In this document: piece after piece, positions 12,060 through 21,933 of the stretch
How the letters are laid out: every line of letters starts with the position of its first letter
How positions within the stretch are numbered: position 1 is the first letter of the stretch
DNA from: Echinarachnius parma
Taxonomy: Eukaryota; Echinodermata; Echinoidea; Clypeasteroida; Echinarachniidae
Assembly (NCBI GenBank): GCA_037951105.1
Contig: JBAMJV010008455.1
Coordinates: forward strand, 1-64,000
Length of the DNA: 64,000 nucleotides
Direction of reading: 5' to 3'
The notes under the pieces: generated by a model
The model's database searches: none
Seen by the model: only the letters and a program-made list of their open reading frames with translations
What the model was told of the DNA's origin: nothing
Made by a program: the position numbers and the translations under genes

Positions 12060-12180
12060 GTGCACCTGTAACTCGTCTATCTCCGCAAATAATTAGCTTC
12101 CACATTTCTCTTCTACCATTTTGTTCAGCTTATGGTAAAAGAAGAAGAAAATAGGGTTAGAGTTTCTCAATTTCTCAAAT
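12060..12180 (+). mobile_element. Fragment related to TTAA element H
   Basis: TTCTTCTACCATTTTG...GTTCAGCTTATGGTAAAAGAAGAAGAAAATAGGGTTAGA resembles the left part of element H (about 25760-25850). Ends are not recognisable. Between 11936 and 12060 there is nothing I can name. Confidence 0.45.
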
Positions 12181-12204
12181 GTCATTCAAATCCTGTCAAT
12201 ATAC

Positions 12205-12329
12205 CAGGGCCCAGTGCAGAAAGAGATCTATACAATCGATTGTAAGTAACCATTAATTGTAAACTTGTCAGAAAATTTGCGTGCTTCGAACAATCAGATT
12301 TGCGCATGTAGAACACATGATCGGTGTCA
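12205..12329 (+). mobile_element. Truncated small MITE (family G)
   Basis: CAGGGCCCAGTGCAGAAAGAGAT...TACAATCGATTGTAAGT and CAATCAGATTTGCGCA...GAACACATGAT match the better-preserved copy at 19103-19244, whose ends are CGTCGCAGAAAGAGAT and ATCTCTTTCTGCGACG. The right end is missing and is replaced by the minisatellite that follows. Confidence 0.6.
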
Positions 12330-12450
12330 GGTAAAAATGCCAGAGGATATAATGATAGGTAAAAATGGCAGTGGAAAAATGCCAGGGGAAAAAATGCCAG
12401 TGGTAAAAATGCCAGTGGTAAAAATGCCAGCAGTAAAAATGCCAGCCGGT
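12330..12450. repeat. Minisatellite with about 15-bp unit GTAAAAATGCCAGTG
   Basis: Seven or so tandem units of (G/A)TAAAAATGCCAG(T/C)(G/A)G with small variations. The ORF with repeated KMPVVKMPV is a product of the repeat. Confidence 0.85.
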
Positions 12451-12484
12451 TGTTCACACACAAAACGATTGTGATTCTATAGTC

Positions 12485-13190
12485 AGCTCTTGTACGAAAT
12501 GATGCTCAAACCTGCGTTTCATTAACGGTTAGTCATGATTCGCTATGTACGACGTTTCGTTAGTCAGCGTTCAGACACACTATTTCCAAAAAATGTCATC
12601 GTATAGCAGGTCGAGAGCTGACTATAAGTATATAATCAGCAGCTGACTAGCTATATGATGACATTTTTGTGTGAAGACGGGGTAGGTCTACTGCTAACCT
12701 AACCAGGCGCTGTGTGGATCGTTAATTACAGTTAGTCTACTGCAAACAAACACAGCACCTGGTTAAGTCTTTAGTTTAGGTAACGACTACATACATTTAT
12801 TTACAGAGCGCCATGCTCAGAGGCAGAGTGGCAGAGGTAAACTTTACACGGTACCATAAAAGCTAGATCGACAAATCTAGCACTTTCATGGCCTCTTTGA
12901 CATTTTTAATGGCATTTTACACTGTCTGAGAAACTGACACAGTGAAAAATGCCAGTTATAATGTCAAACTCAACTACATAAACGCGTAAATACTGCAAGA
13001 ATCGTCCAATCTATATAATATTACATAGTCTATAGCAGTGCTGACTCGGACTCGCTTTTGATGGTCTCGTGACTCGGACTCGGCACTTGTGGACGCGACT
13101 ACAGCACTGGTCTATATAGAGAATGTAGATCAACAAATATATTGATTTCATGGCCCCTTCTATTTACTGCACTAAATAGCTGCAGTCTTT
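12485..13190. repeat. Segmental duplication block X, copy 1
   Basis: This copy matches 14078-14366 plus 17322-17695, which are the same block interrupted by a Mutator-like element. It contains an AAAAATGTCATCG...GATGACATTTTT inverted repeat and the pair TAGATCGACAAATCTAG. A 74-bp hAT-like MITE (13036-13109, CAGTGCTG...CAGCACTG, flanked by GTCTATAG/GTCTATAT) is present here and absent from copy 2. Non-coding. Confidence 0.85.
13036..13109. mobile_element. 74-bp hAT-like MITE
   Basis: The ends are CAGTGCTG and CAGCACTG, with near-identical 8-bp flanks (GTCTATAG at 13028-13035, GTCTATAT at 13110-13117). The interior has repeated GACTCGGACTCG motifs. The homologous position in block X copy 2 is empty, which supports insertion. 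Confidence 0.75.
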
Positions 13191-13194
13191 AGTT

Positions 13195-13685
13195 TCTGTA
13201 GTTATAATTGGCCTTTCTGACATCATTGTAAAAGTTTTTGCTGATAAAATATTATGACATTCTGGGTGAAACGAGCCACTGTGTAAAACACCAAATGATG
13301 TACTGTAGTGTGAGAGGATGCATTTCAGTGTTTTCACAATTATCAAGAAGAGGCCTGCAATTAAAACAAATCTTACCCTGGCCTGTATTTAGGGATGTTT
13401 CACAGCCTCTTCACATTGACATGCACATCCTGATGCTAAGCTGGTCTAAGTGCTTGTCTAGTCTGGTTGTTCAAACAGCCTCTCGTTCAAATGCTGCACA
13501 GATATACTGTAGTAAAACAAAATAAGAAGACATTAATCAAAAATAACAAAATATTAACAAAATGGAATTTTGCATTCATTGCTATCATAAATGAGCTGTG
13601 GTGTATAACTGAGCATTATGAGTTCTCCTACAGCACAGAAAGATAATTAATATTATGATTTTAACTTTACACATGATACACATTA
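13195..13685. repeat. Segmental duplication block Y, copy 2
   Basis: Same sequence as 10427-10818 continuing directly into the piece found at 11865-11935. There is no TE between the parts, so this copy shows the pre-insertion state. Confidence 0.8.
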
Positions 13686-13686
13686 A

Positions 13687-14075
13687 GGCTATGGTCACAA
13701 CTCAGAGCGGCCACCGACCAATTTGGAATTTAGGCATCGCCCAACAATTTTTTGAGAAGTCGAGCAGGCTGTAGAGCCCCAGCTATGCCTGGGCGGTGCC
13801 CTGTCGATTTCCCGTCGGTCGATTTTAGGTCAAAACTGGGCGAAATCAGGGAGCTTCTCCGAGCGGCGTCCCGGCAGTAACCTACTGATGACACACCGAT
13901 TCCCGGGCGGTCTCCCACCGGCCACGGGCTAATTTTTAAGTAATGGCCGGCGGCCGGCCGGTGATCGGCGGGTGTCCCATAGGCGTACCGGCGGCGGCCC
14001 ACCGGGCTCTGCCGAGAATTTCTCACGGGCGGCCGGCCGGTGATCATCGGGGCATCTGCGGTGTCCCGTAGGTCT
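13687..14075. mobile_element. GC-rich repeat fragment beginning at a TTAA
   Basis: It begins GGCTATGGTCACA after TTAA 13683-13686, right at the end of block Y. It is strikingly GC-rich for this window, with a direct repeat GCGGCCGGCCGGTGATC (about 13949 and 14029) and several CCGGGCGG motifs. No matching right terminus is visible, so it looks truncated. The 117-residue minus-strand open frame follows from GC richness and repeats. Confidence 0.5.
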
Positions 14076-14734
14076 GCTCTCATACGAAACGATGCTCAAA
14101 CCTGCCTTTCGTTAACGGTTAGTCATGATTCGCTATGTACGACGTTTCGTTAGTCAGCGTTCAGACACACTATTTCCAAAAAATGTCATCGTATAGACTA
14201 TAGCAGGTCGAGAGCTGAAGGATAAGTATATAATCAGCAGCTGACAAGCTATACGATGAAATTTTTGTGTGAACACGGGGTAGGTCTACTGAGCATTAAC
14301 CTAACCAGGCGCTGTGTGGATCGTTAATTACAGTTAGTCTACTGCAAACAAGCACAGCACCTGGTTTAGCCTGGCCGCGACGTCGCTCGAAATCTTGTAG
14401 GTACATTTTTGTAGATGTGCGACGAGGTAAAAAATCGCCTTTACTTACATAATTATTTGAATTTGTTTCGCTCCGAAGTACCTTTAGTTATAACCTAACC
14501 AGGCACCGTACGTAGTACGGCCTCTGGCATACTGAGGTGTGTATACCGTGATGGTAACACTTTATAGGCTTTAACGGCAAACACACTTATAAAAAAAAAA
14601 ACAATATCATACTTTAAATAACATATCTCGGTTCATACTTACGAATTATGTTATGCATGGGCATCAATGATCCAAATCGTAAAATGTCTGATGCTCCATT
14701 CGTTTTATTTACTGAAATTTACTATAAAACTGGC

Positions 14735-15965
14735 AAGATTACAGAAGTGACGAAAATGGTTTCCGAATTTGTTCGCTGCATGCAATATCAGGTGATCAAA
14801 AACTTGTCGGCAAGTGCACCCTAGGCCCTGTACTACGTACCATACATGTGAGTACGGTACATACAGTCCCTGGCTTATACGTGCCTTCGCACTTGTTGCG
14901 ATTGCAAGATCACGTGACAAAATTCTAGTACGGCCAGTTCGCCAAACGACCTAGCAGCCGACGCTTTGTGTATAATGTCAATGGACCCTTCACTTCCTGG
15001 CATGACACCCGAAACTAAATGAAGATATTTATTCATCAATATTAATTTCATGACACTTTCAGTGCTAATTATGCAAAGAGAACAACATCTGTCTAACATT
15101 TCCAACAAATTCGATCATTTCTGTCACATTGTAATGCAACAAACTTAATTTTAATGAACATATTTCGAAACCTCGAATGGCACTTATAATCACACGGCTC
15201 GCGGCGCACTGCATTGCATGCAATCAAGCTGCATGCAGTTCTGTCTGCAGTGATGTACCCGGGCCGCACCCGGGCCGTGCTATGTTTCGCTCGGGAAACT
15301 GCAACAAACACAGTCTCAAATGAAGGGTAAGACTTGTCTTTGTATGGAAAAGCATTGAAATGTATTTTAGATATTCCATACTAGGGGGAAATCATATGAT
15401 CATATCAAGTTTGTCAGAAATGAATACTTAGTAGTTAAATGTGGGTTTGATCGGGTTCTTGATTTCGTTCTGCAGTTATACGAAACACGAAACCAATGGG
15501 CCCAATTACATACGTTTGCGTGCAATGTACGGCGCGGCAGGCATGCATGCAAGAAGAAAGGAGAGTCATTTTTGTCAATCAAACTCCAGTTGTATCCTTG
15601 AATTTTAAACAAACGATCGTATTTCTTGAATAATCTGAAAATGTATGTTGTTCTCGATATATGTTAGGCAATGACAGTGTTATAGAGTTGATATTCATGA
15701 CTAAATATCTTCATTTAGTTTCGGGTGTCATGCCAGGAAGTAAAGGGTCCATTAACATTATACACAAAGCGTCGGCTGCTAGGTCGTTTGGCGATCCGGC
15801 CGTACTAGAATTTTGTCACGTGATCTTGCAATCGCAACAACTGCGAAGGCACGTATTGTATTAGTCAACCGATCGCCCCGCGCATGCGCTATGCATTGCC
15901 GACGAGTTTTCGGTCACCTGACATTGCTTGCAGCGAACAAAGACGAAGGAAATAACAGTCATCAT
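14735..15965. repeat. Large foldback inside the Mutator-like element
   Basis: Roughly 14735-15075 and 15665-15965 are imperfect reverse complements. Matching blocks include TTTCGGGTGTCATGCCAGG, CACAAAGCGTCGGCTGC and GTTCGCTGCATGCAA. The arms differ by scattered substitutions, so the palindrome is old. The ORFs in each arm are mirror copies, not genes. A shorter related piece recurs near 16240-16400. Confidence 0.75.
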
Positions 15966-16145
15966 CATCATCATCATCAATTTGAGGTAAGTTATCATTC
16001 TTTTGCAACAAATTAAATAGCAAGCAAGGTAGGTTGAAGGTTTAATTCATGTCTAGAACTAAAAAAAAAAAAAAAATAATAGATGTAAAGTTCTTGAAAC
16101 CACCCGTCGCAAAATTTCTCCAAATTTTTTAACATCTCGTCTTCA

Positions 16146-16170
16146 CAGCGCCGTCCTATGGACGGCGCTG
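16146..16170. repeat. 25-bp palindrome CAGC-7-3-7-GCTG followed by ATCACAGTTA
   Basis: CAGC GCCGTCC TAT GGACGGC GCTG is perfectly symmetric and is followed by ATCACAGTTA. The same arrangement, with a different 7-base stem, occurs at 17287-17311. Confidence 0.85.
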
Positions 16171-16416
16171 ATCACAGTTACTTTAGTTATTGAACTTATC
16201 GGACATTTCATATAATTTGCTAAAAAAGAAGGATAACTTACCTCAAATTGATGATTTATTACGGTAGTCCTGGTTAGAATCCGGCTTTGTCTTTGATCGC
16301 TGCAATGATGACGTCACCTCAAAACTCGTCGGCAATGCATGCTGGGATAGGAGGTATTCGATATTCCGCTCGTAAGTGGCGATCGGTCAAAGACAAAGCC
16401 GGATTCTAACAAGGAG

Positions 16417-16516
16417 TAGTGCTGTAACTGACCTTGATGATCGGATCGTTTGATCGGATCGGCAAAATGTTATCGATCTTCGAAATCGGATCGATGATCG
16501 GGATCGGATGATCGGC

Positions 16517-16571
<55 letters not shown>

Positions 16572-16963
16572 GTTTTTTTTTTCTTTGGAAAATGATCCCA
16601 AAAAACATATTTTGGCAATATAAATGAATACCAAAGCAACATATATCCATATTATTAAGCCCAAGGTAATCTTGTATGGGTATGCTTTCATTTAAAACTG
16701 ATTACCTCTCCTTTTACAAAATTATTCGCGCCGATTTTGAGCTTAGTCCCATGTGATTAATTTGGCGTAACCTTTCAGAAACACATGGGACTAAGCTCAA
16801 AATCGGCGCGAATAATTTTGTAAAAGGAGAGGTAATCAGTTTTAAATGAAAGCATACCCATACAAGATTACCTTGGGCTTATTAATATGGATATATGTTG
16901 CTTTGGTATTCATTTATATTGCCAAAATATGTTTTTTGGGATCATTTTCCAAAGAAAAAAAAA

Positions 16964-17004
<41 letters not shown>

Positions 17005-17115
17005 CGATCCGATCTTCCGATTTTTTCTGCATGATCGGAAATCGGCAAAAACGGTCCGATCATGTATGATCGGATCGTGATCGGCATGCCGATCCGATGA
17101 TCGGTTACAGCACTA
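16417..17115 (+). mobile_element. 699-bp hAT element folding into one giant hairpin, copy 1
   Basis: The termini are TAGTGCTGTAAC and GTTACAGCACTA, with exact 8-bp duplications ACAAGGAG at 16409-16416 and 17116-17123. Subterminal GATCGG repeats are followed by A/T homopolymers, then arms of about 200 bp that are near-perfect reverse complements (for example CTTAGTCCCATGT at 16743 against ACATGGGACTAAG at 16783), with a loop of about 30 bases. ORFs rich in Phe or Lys come from the homopolymers. Confidence 0.92.
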
Positions 17116-17286
17116 ACAAGGAGTAAAGGACTACCGTAATAAATCATTAATTTGAGGTCCGATAAGTTCAATAACTAAAGCCTTAAAGGTACTTCGGAGT
17201 GAAACAAATTCAAATAATTTTGTAAGTAAAGGCGATTTTTTACCTCGTCGCACATCTCCTGCAAGATTTCGAGCGACGTCGCGTCA

Positions 17287-17311
17287 CAGCCCTGTGCGTA
17301 GCACAGGGCTG
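17287..17311. repeat. 25-bp palindrome at the right end of the Mutator-like element
   Basis: CAGC CCTGTGC GTA GCACAGG GCTG, followed by ATCACAGTTA at the element end. Its stem differs completely from the equivalent palindrome at 16146-16170, while the bordering CAGC/GCTG and flanks are conserved. Confidence 0.85.
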
Positions 17312-17883
17312 ATCACAGTTACACCTGGTTAAGTCTTTAGTTTAGGTAACGACTACGTACATTTATTTACAGAGCGCAATGCCCAGAGAGGCAGAGTGGC
17401 AGAGGTTTACACGGTAGTCTGTACATAAAAGCTAGATCGACAAATCTAGCACTTTCATGGCCTCTTTGACATTATCACTGGCATTTTACACTGTCGGAGA
17501 AACCGACACAGTGAAAATGCCAGTTATAATGTCAAACTCAAAGAGGCCATGATCTACATAATTTAAACGCGTAAATACTGCAAGAATCGTCCAATCTATA
17601 TTTTATATAATAGCGAATGTAGATCAACAAATATATTGATTTATTTCATGGCCCCTTCTATTTACTGCACTAAATAGCTGCAGTCTTTAGTTTCAGGTTG
17701 AGTTCAATGTCAGCCGCTTAGCCTTAGAATATTAACTATTGAATTTGAATCTATTCTAATTCACCAAACAATTAAAAGCCGAAGGCAAAGTCAAACCGTC
17801 AAAAAAGAGGCCATGTTACCGATAGATTTGTAGATCTAAGTAACTAAGTTCTGTATTAAACAAGCATAAGGTAAAGTACGTAC

Positions 17884-18150
17884 CAGAAGCTTTTGTCTAG
17901 GTCGTCGTGTAAGCTCTACCTCCACATCAACGTCGACATCAATGTAGATCCGGCTAAAATGTGCATGGATTCATGACATTTATCGACATGTCACCGTCGA
18001 GCACGCCGCGAGTCGATCCAGCATACAGCATACAGCGGAGCGCAGCCGGCCGGCCCGCCCCGGGGCCCGGGGCCGGGAGACACACGGCGCGCCTCCGATC
18101 CAGCTAGCTCCCGCAAAGCTAAAAAGCCAGTTTACGACATGACGAAAATA
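17884..18150 (-). promoter_or_regulatory. CpG-rich patch with possible 5' untranslated exon
   Basis: Positions 18000-18120 are packed with CG dinucleotides (GCCGGCCGGCCCGCCCCGGG) in otherwise AT-rich DNA. On the minus strand the patch leads to CTTCTG|GTACGT, a good splice-donor match with its GT at 17883-17882. The small ATG-initiated frames within it close quickly, so an exon here would be 5' UTR. I see no matching downstream exon. It may instead be a GC-rich repeat. Confidence 0.3.
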
Positions 18151-18411
18151 ATACGGAGTTCCTAGCTAACCCCTACCGCCTAACCCTAGATTGTTCACAA
18201 TTCAACGCAAGTTGGCGACATTTGCCTTTGAAATCGAGAGTCCGTCGTGATTTTTGCAAGATCAATAAGATTTTATAAACTTCATTTAAAAACAAGAAAA
18301 TGCGTTTCCAGTAAAATTGAAAGCGGATTCAAATTACAATTTACTCCTGCTAACTTGGTATAACAGGGCATTTAATAAATCTATGAAATGGAGCCGTCAG
18401 AGTGTTACAGT

Positions 18412-18466
18412 GTTAGGGGGACATGGAGATGTCCCCCTAACGCAGTACTGTCCCCGTAGCACGGGG
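18412..18466. repeat. Two adjacent short hairpins
   Basis: GTTAGGGGGACAT/ATGTCCCCCTAAC (18412-18441) and CCCCGT-AGC-ACGGGG (18452-18466). The second resembles in design the trinucleotide-loop palindromes of the Mutator-like element. A TA dinucleotide repeat follows at about 18507-18545. A third inverted repeat (ATACCTATTCATCAGG, arms 18994-19009 and 19037-19052) lies downstream. Nothing coding is seen between 18151 and 19102. Confidence 0.7.
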
Positions 18467-19102
18467 CTATTCCGACAGAATGGCCACGTAGCACTAGTTT
18501 TAGATAAATATATATATATATATATATATTTAAATAATATATATACATTACGGACATACATATCTACTGTGAGAAATTGCAATTAAATTGACAGCGTTAA
18601 CCCGTACCCTAGTTCCTGCAATCCCCATGGAGTTAATACAGGGTCCACAGAGACCCGTATGCAATAGGTTAACATGAATACTGGATGACAACGGGGATGA
18701 TGACGAGTAGTGTACCATGAGGCAATATATATTACAAGAGGCAAGATGAACTGTGTATTTCAGGTTAAACACGAGCCTTGCGTATTTAGGGATAATACAA
18801 TAGCATCATGACAAGCAAAAGAACATTATGTTAGTAAATTAATAGTAATATATTATTTTTGAAATATTACTGTTGAATCACGAGGCAATAGTTTCGAATT
18901 CCCTCATTAAAATGTTAAATCAACGGCTTTTCCGGGATATGTATGGAAATGTTGGAGAAATATATAGCACCACGTGCTCAGATCTGTCATTGATACCTAT
19001 TCATCAGGGGTGGATGATCTATTCATTCATCCCCCTCCTGATGAATAGGTATTACGTAAGTATCTACGCCCATGTTAAGCACATTTAAACATACTAAACA
19101 TC

Positions 19103-19244
19103 TAGGGCTCCGTCGCAGAAAGAGATTGTAAGTTACAATTGATTGTAAGTCAGAAAATGTGCGCGTTTCAACCAATCAGATTTACGCATTCAGAACACAT
19201 GATTAATTATAACTCGCAATCTATTGTATCTCTTTCTGCGACGT
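19103..19244. mobile_element. Small MITE family G, near-complete copy
   Basis: CGTCGCAGAAAGAGATTG at the left pairs with ATCTCTTTCTGCGACG at the right. The inner CAATCAGATTTACGCA...AACACATGATTAATT matches the truncated copy at 12205-12329. About 140 bp and non-coding. Confidence 0.75.
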
Positions 19245-19270
19245 GCTTTTCAGAATAATCAATATCAAAG

Positions 19271-19762
19271 AATTAGTACTGCCTTGGTTAGCCTGAGCTT
19301 TACTAATTAAAACTTGCACAATAACATCACAAACTAATAGTTATACCTCGTGAGCATGCTCTAAAGATATACAACATTACGACTAAATAAAAAGCCTATT
19401 GTCATTAAAAAAAGAGCCATGAAAACACAACAGGGAGTTTTATAACAAGCATTGGTTTCAACCATTTTTTCATGCAAAATTATGCATGAGATGTTATGTT
19501 AAAAATAATTATTAAATATAGAGATCATCAACAACTAATTAAAATTCTCGTATGAACATTTTTCAAATAGTGTAAGCATTTAAACCAAAAACAAATATAT
19601 TCATATATTAAATCTGGGGCCAAGATGAATTCCTATCGGAATATTTTTGGACATTTCAGCCGTTTCTAATTCTGTGATTAGAATTGTATGCTTTTTTAAA
19701 TGTAACACTCAGTTTTCATTATCTCACACAAAAATTGTTTCGTGCAAAACTTAACTACTCCT
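19271..19762 (-). mobile_element. TTAA MITE family B, copy B2 (minus)
   Basis: It carries the family B blocks in reverse order (ACTAATAGTTATACC, GAGCATGCTC, AAAGAGCCATGAAAACACAA, ATTTCAGCCGTTTCTAA, CTCAGTTTTCATTATCTCAC) and ends at a TTAA near 19763. It is more diverged than B3-B5, and the left edge is approximate. Confidence 0.7.
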
Positions 19763-19766
19763 TTAA

Positions 19767-20379
19767 TACACACTACATCATTCTTAAACAAATGTGACTC
19801 TATGGCCCGAATTATTATCAAAATGTTACATTTAACACAGTCTTAACTTAGCCTTTTAGTTTTTCAGCACAGTGCTATATCTAACCTGTCAATGAGAATA
19901 CCAAAATTTAACTTAATGGCTAAGAAATTACGTAACATGATTAAAAAGACAAGTTTAAGCACCGTGCTAAATTTGGGCCAAATAATTGTGTAGTTTCGGT
20001 AAATTGATTTTAATAAATGCATGCTGTTCCACTACATCGTGAATCCCTATTCCCAGTTTGCAGCTTCTGTAGGCCATGGAGATGAGAGATAAAGGCCATG
20101 CGTGCGTGGTATGTCACGGTGCGGATCGGCTCATCATGCTCATATGTAGGGGAAATAAAATGTTTCCATGGTCCTTCCTGAATTTGACTGGAACAAAACA
20201 AGGTTATACGGCATTGGCATCAACTGGGTACAATGAGGCAGGGGAAATGTTATACGTTGACAAAAAACGTTGACAAAAACAACATTACAACATACTGATA
20301 TCGGACAGAAATCAGTGTGTTTGTTATAATAGAAAACTATAAAGCTTTCAAAATGTTAACATTGGTTTTCCCACAGGGG
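19767..20379. other. No recognisable feature
   Basis: Unique sequence. The short overlapping open frames at 20010-20273 on both strands show no domain or splice context I can support. Confidence 0.5.
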
Positions 20380-21665
20380 TAAATTTTGGGTTCATTGTTG
20401 TTTGTTGTCTTTATAAATGATATTTGTGATTTGTTATACTCTGACCAAACTAAATTAAGTCTCTATGCTGATGACGCTACCATATTTTGTAAAGGTCGAG
20501 ATTATATCTCCGTTCAGACGAACATGCAAACTGAATTGAATTGAGTTATGCAATATGTAGATACAAATGATTTACAGTTAAAATACGAACAAATGTAAAA
20601 GTATGTTGTTTGGCACACATGAGCGCGAAGATGTAACAGGTAAAGCAAGTTATGTATTTAGGGGTCATACTTGACAATACTCTCAAGTTTGATCGACACA
20701 TTGATTTGATATGTGCAAAGCTAGCTAGAACTATTGGGTATATTAGACAAATATTTACCGAACAAAGTTTTGATTCTGCTATATTATGGTTTAATTCTTC
20801 CACACATTGATTATGGTTCGTTAATATGGGGAAACTCATATTTACCGAACAAAGTTTGATTCTGCTTTATTATGGTTTAATTCTTCCACACATTGATTAT
20901 GGTTTGTTAATGTGGGGAAACTCAGCAAAGTTTTTGATTGTTAAAATACAGCGTCTTTAAAAAAGATACGCTCGCTTGATATGAATGCGGATTTTCTTAC
21001 ACCTCATTTGTTAATGTTGAAACAGCTAAACTGGCAATCTGTCTTACAAAGAGTTAAATATCAATTTTGTTTGTACATGTTTAAAGTTTTAAATGGACTT
21101 TTACCAGATTATTTGAAGGTTATGGTGATCTTTAAAACAACGCATTTATTTACAAGATATGCCATTACTAATCGTTTATATGTAATTAAACCAAACAAAA
21201 AATATATGAAAAGGTCGTTTCAGTATTTAGGTTCGATAATTTGGAATAATCTCCCATTTTGTATTAGAAATACTGTACCACATAATTTTCCTCTTTTAAA
21301 AGGCAATGAAATTTATTATCATTAATCTATCGCATATAACTAACATTATTTATTTTCTTTTATACATTTTAGTAGTAAATATATCACCCACTACCACAGT
21401 TCCCAATTTGAGTAAAGGTTAATTTTGTTCTCCCATTTTGTTCTTAGTTTGTTTTTGGATGTAATTAGTTGTTAGTTATCTCTGATTTATTACTTATTTT
21501 ATGCATATATTTGTAATTAATTTGCATGTATTTTCATGTTTTGTTTGTGTTCAGAATAATTGTACATTGTATTGTTTTTAAGTGCATGCAGGAACCCTTG
21601 GTAGATCAGTTGTTTAATTGAAAGGGCAACCCTGTTGAAATAAAATAAAATAATTAAATAAATAC
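20380..21665 (+). pseudogene. 3' end of a CR1-type LINE (reverse transcriptase C-terminus and tail)
   Basis: In broken frames the sequence reads as the end of a non-LTR reverse transcriptase: LLFVVFINDI, then LSLYADDATIFCKG with the catalytic YADD (near 20468), then the thumb and C-terminal region, whose last part is an intact frame of 114 residues (20981-21325) with LNWQSVLQRVKYQF, a SFQYLGSIIWNNLP block and other features common at the C-terminus of CR1/Jockey-group polyproteins. The element is 5'-truncated and carries several stops. An 85-bp segment is tandemly duplicated (about 20752-20839 and 20840-20923). The 3' tail ends in AAATAAAATAAAATAATT repeats, as usual for CR1-like elements. 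Confidence 0.85.
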
Positions 21666-21933
21666 ATAAGTCGAACGGTTAACGATCAACAGTATGCATA
21701 CAGTACGTGAATCTATAAGTGGCTTGTCTCCAATCTGCAATTGGACGCTACGCCATTTGGACTGTGACAAGAATCAAAACAAGACGACAGGGAAACGATC
21801 AAAACAATACAATAATCATGTGTCCCTATCAATATCAATATCATCAAGCCCGACATTCAGCGCTGCCACATTAATTTGAAATTGACGTTCATCATCGTTT
21901 TATATCATTGTCTAGACCTACATCGATACTTAA

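Larger units (their letters stand above)
14367..17321. mobile_element. Mutator-like non-autonomous element with 9-bp target duplication (2.96 kb)
   Basis: Block X copy 1 gives the empty site. Here CACCTGGTT is duplicated at 14358-14366 and 17322-17330. Long inverted repeats of over 100 bp (GCGACGTCGCTCGAAATCTTG ... TTACTTACATAATTATTTGAATTTG on the left, reverse complement at about 17190-17285) face each other. A 9-bp duplication with long inverted repeats is the hallmark of Mutator-like elements. The right end has an extra 25-bp palindrome that the left end lacks. No transposase is recognisable. The interior holds a 1.2-kb foldback and a nested hAT element. Confidence 0.75.
14078..17695. repeat. 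Segmental duplication block X, copy 2 (split)
   Basis: Block X resumes here (ACGAAACGATGCTCAAACCTG...), runs to CACCTGGTT at 14366, and continues after the inserted element from 17322 to CAGTCTTTAGTTTC at about 17695. Comparing it with copy 1 defines the insertion exactly. Confidence 0.85.

Noticed and set aside
12265-12474. Frame encoding KMPVVKMPV repeats
   Set aside because: It is a 15-bp minisatellite; the repeat length is a multiple of three, which keeps it open.
13730-14083. 117-residue minus-strand frame rich in Arg, Gly and Pro
   Set aside because: The DNA is a GC-rich repeat fragment with internal direct repeats; the frame follows from composition.
14735-15965. Paired ORFs such as LHLVSGVMPGSEGSIDIIHKA on one strand and its near-copy on the other, which at first looked like a duplicated gene
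   Set aside because: They are the two arms of one foldback inside the Mutator-like element; there is no homologous domain and no selection signature visible by eye.
16406-17171. Open frames with long Phe or Lys runs
   Set aside because: They cross the A/T homopolymers of the giant-hairpin hAT element and mirror each other on the two arms.
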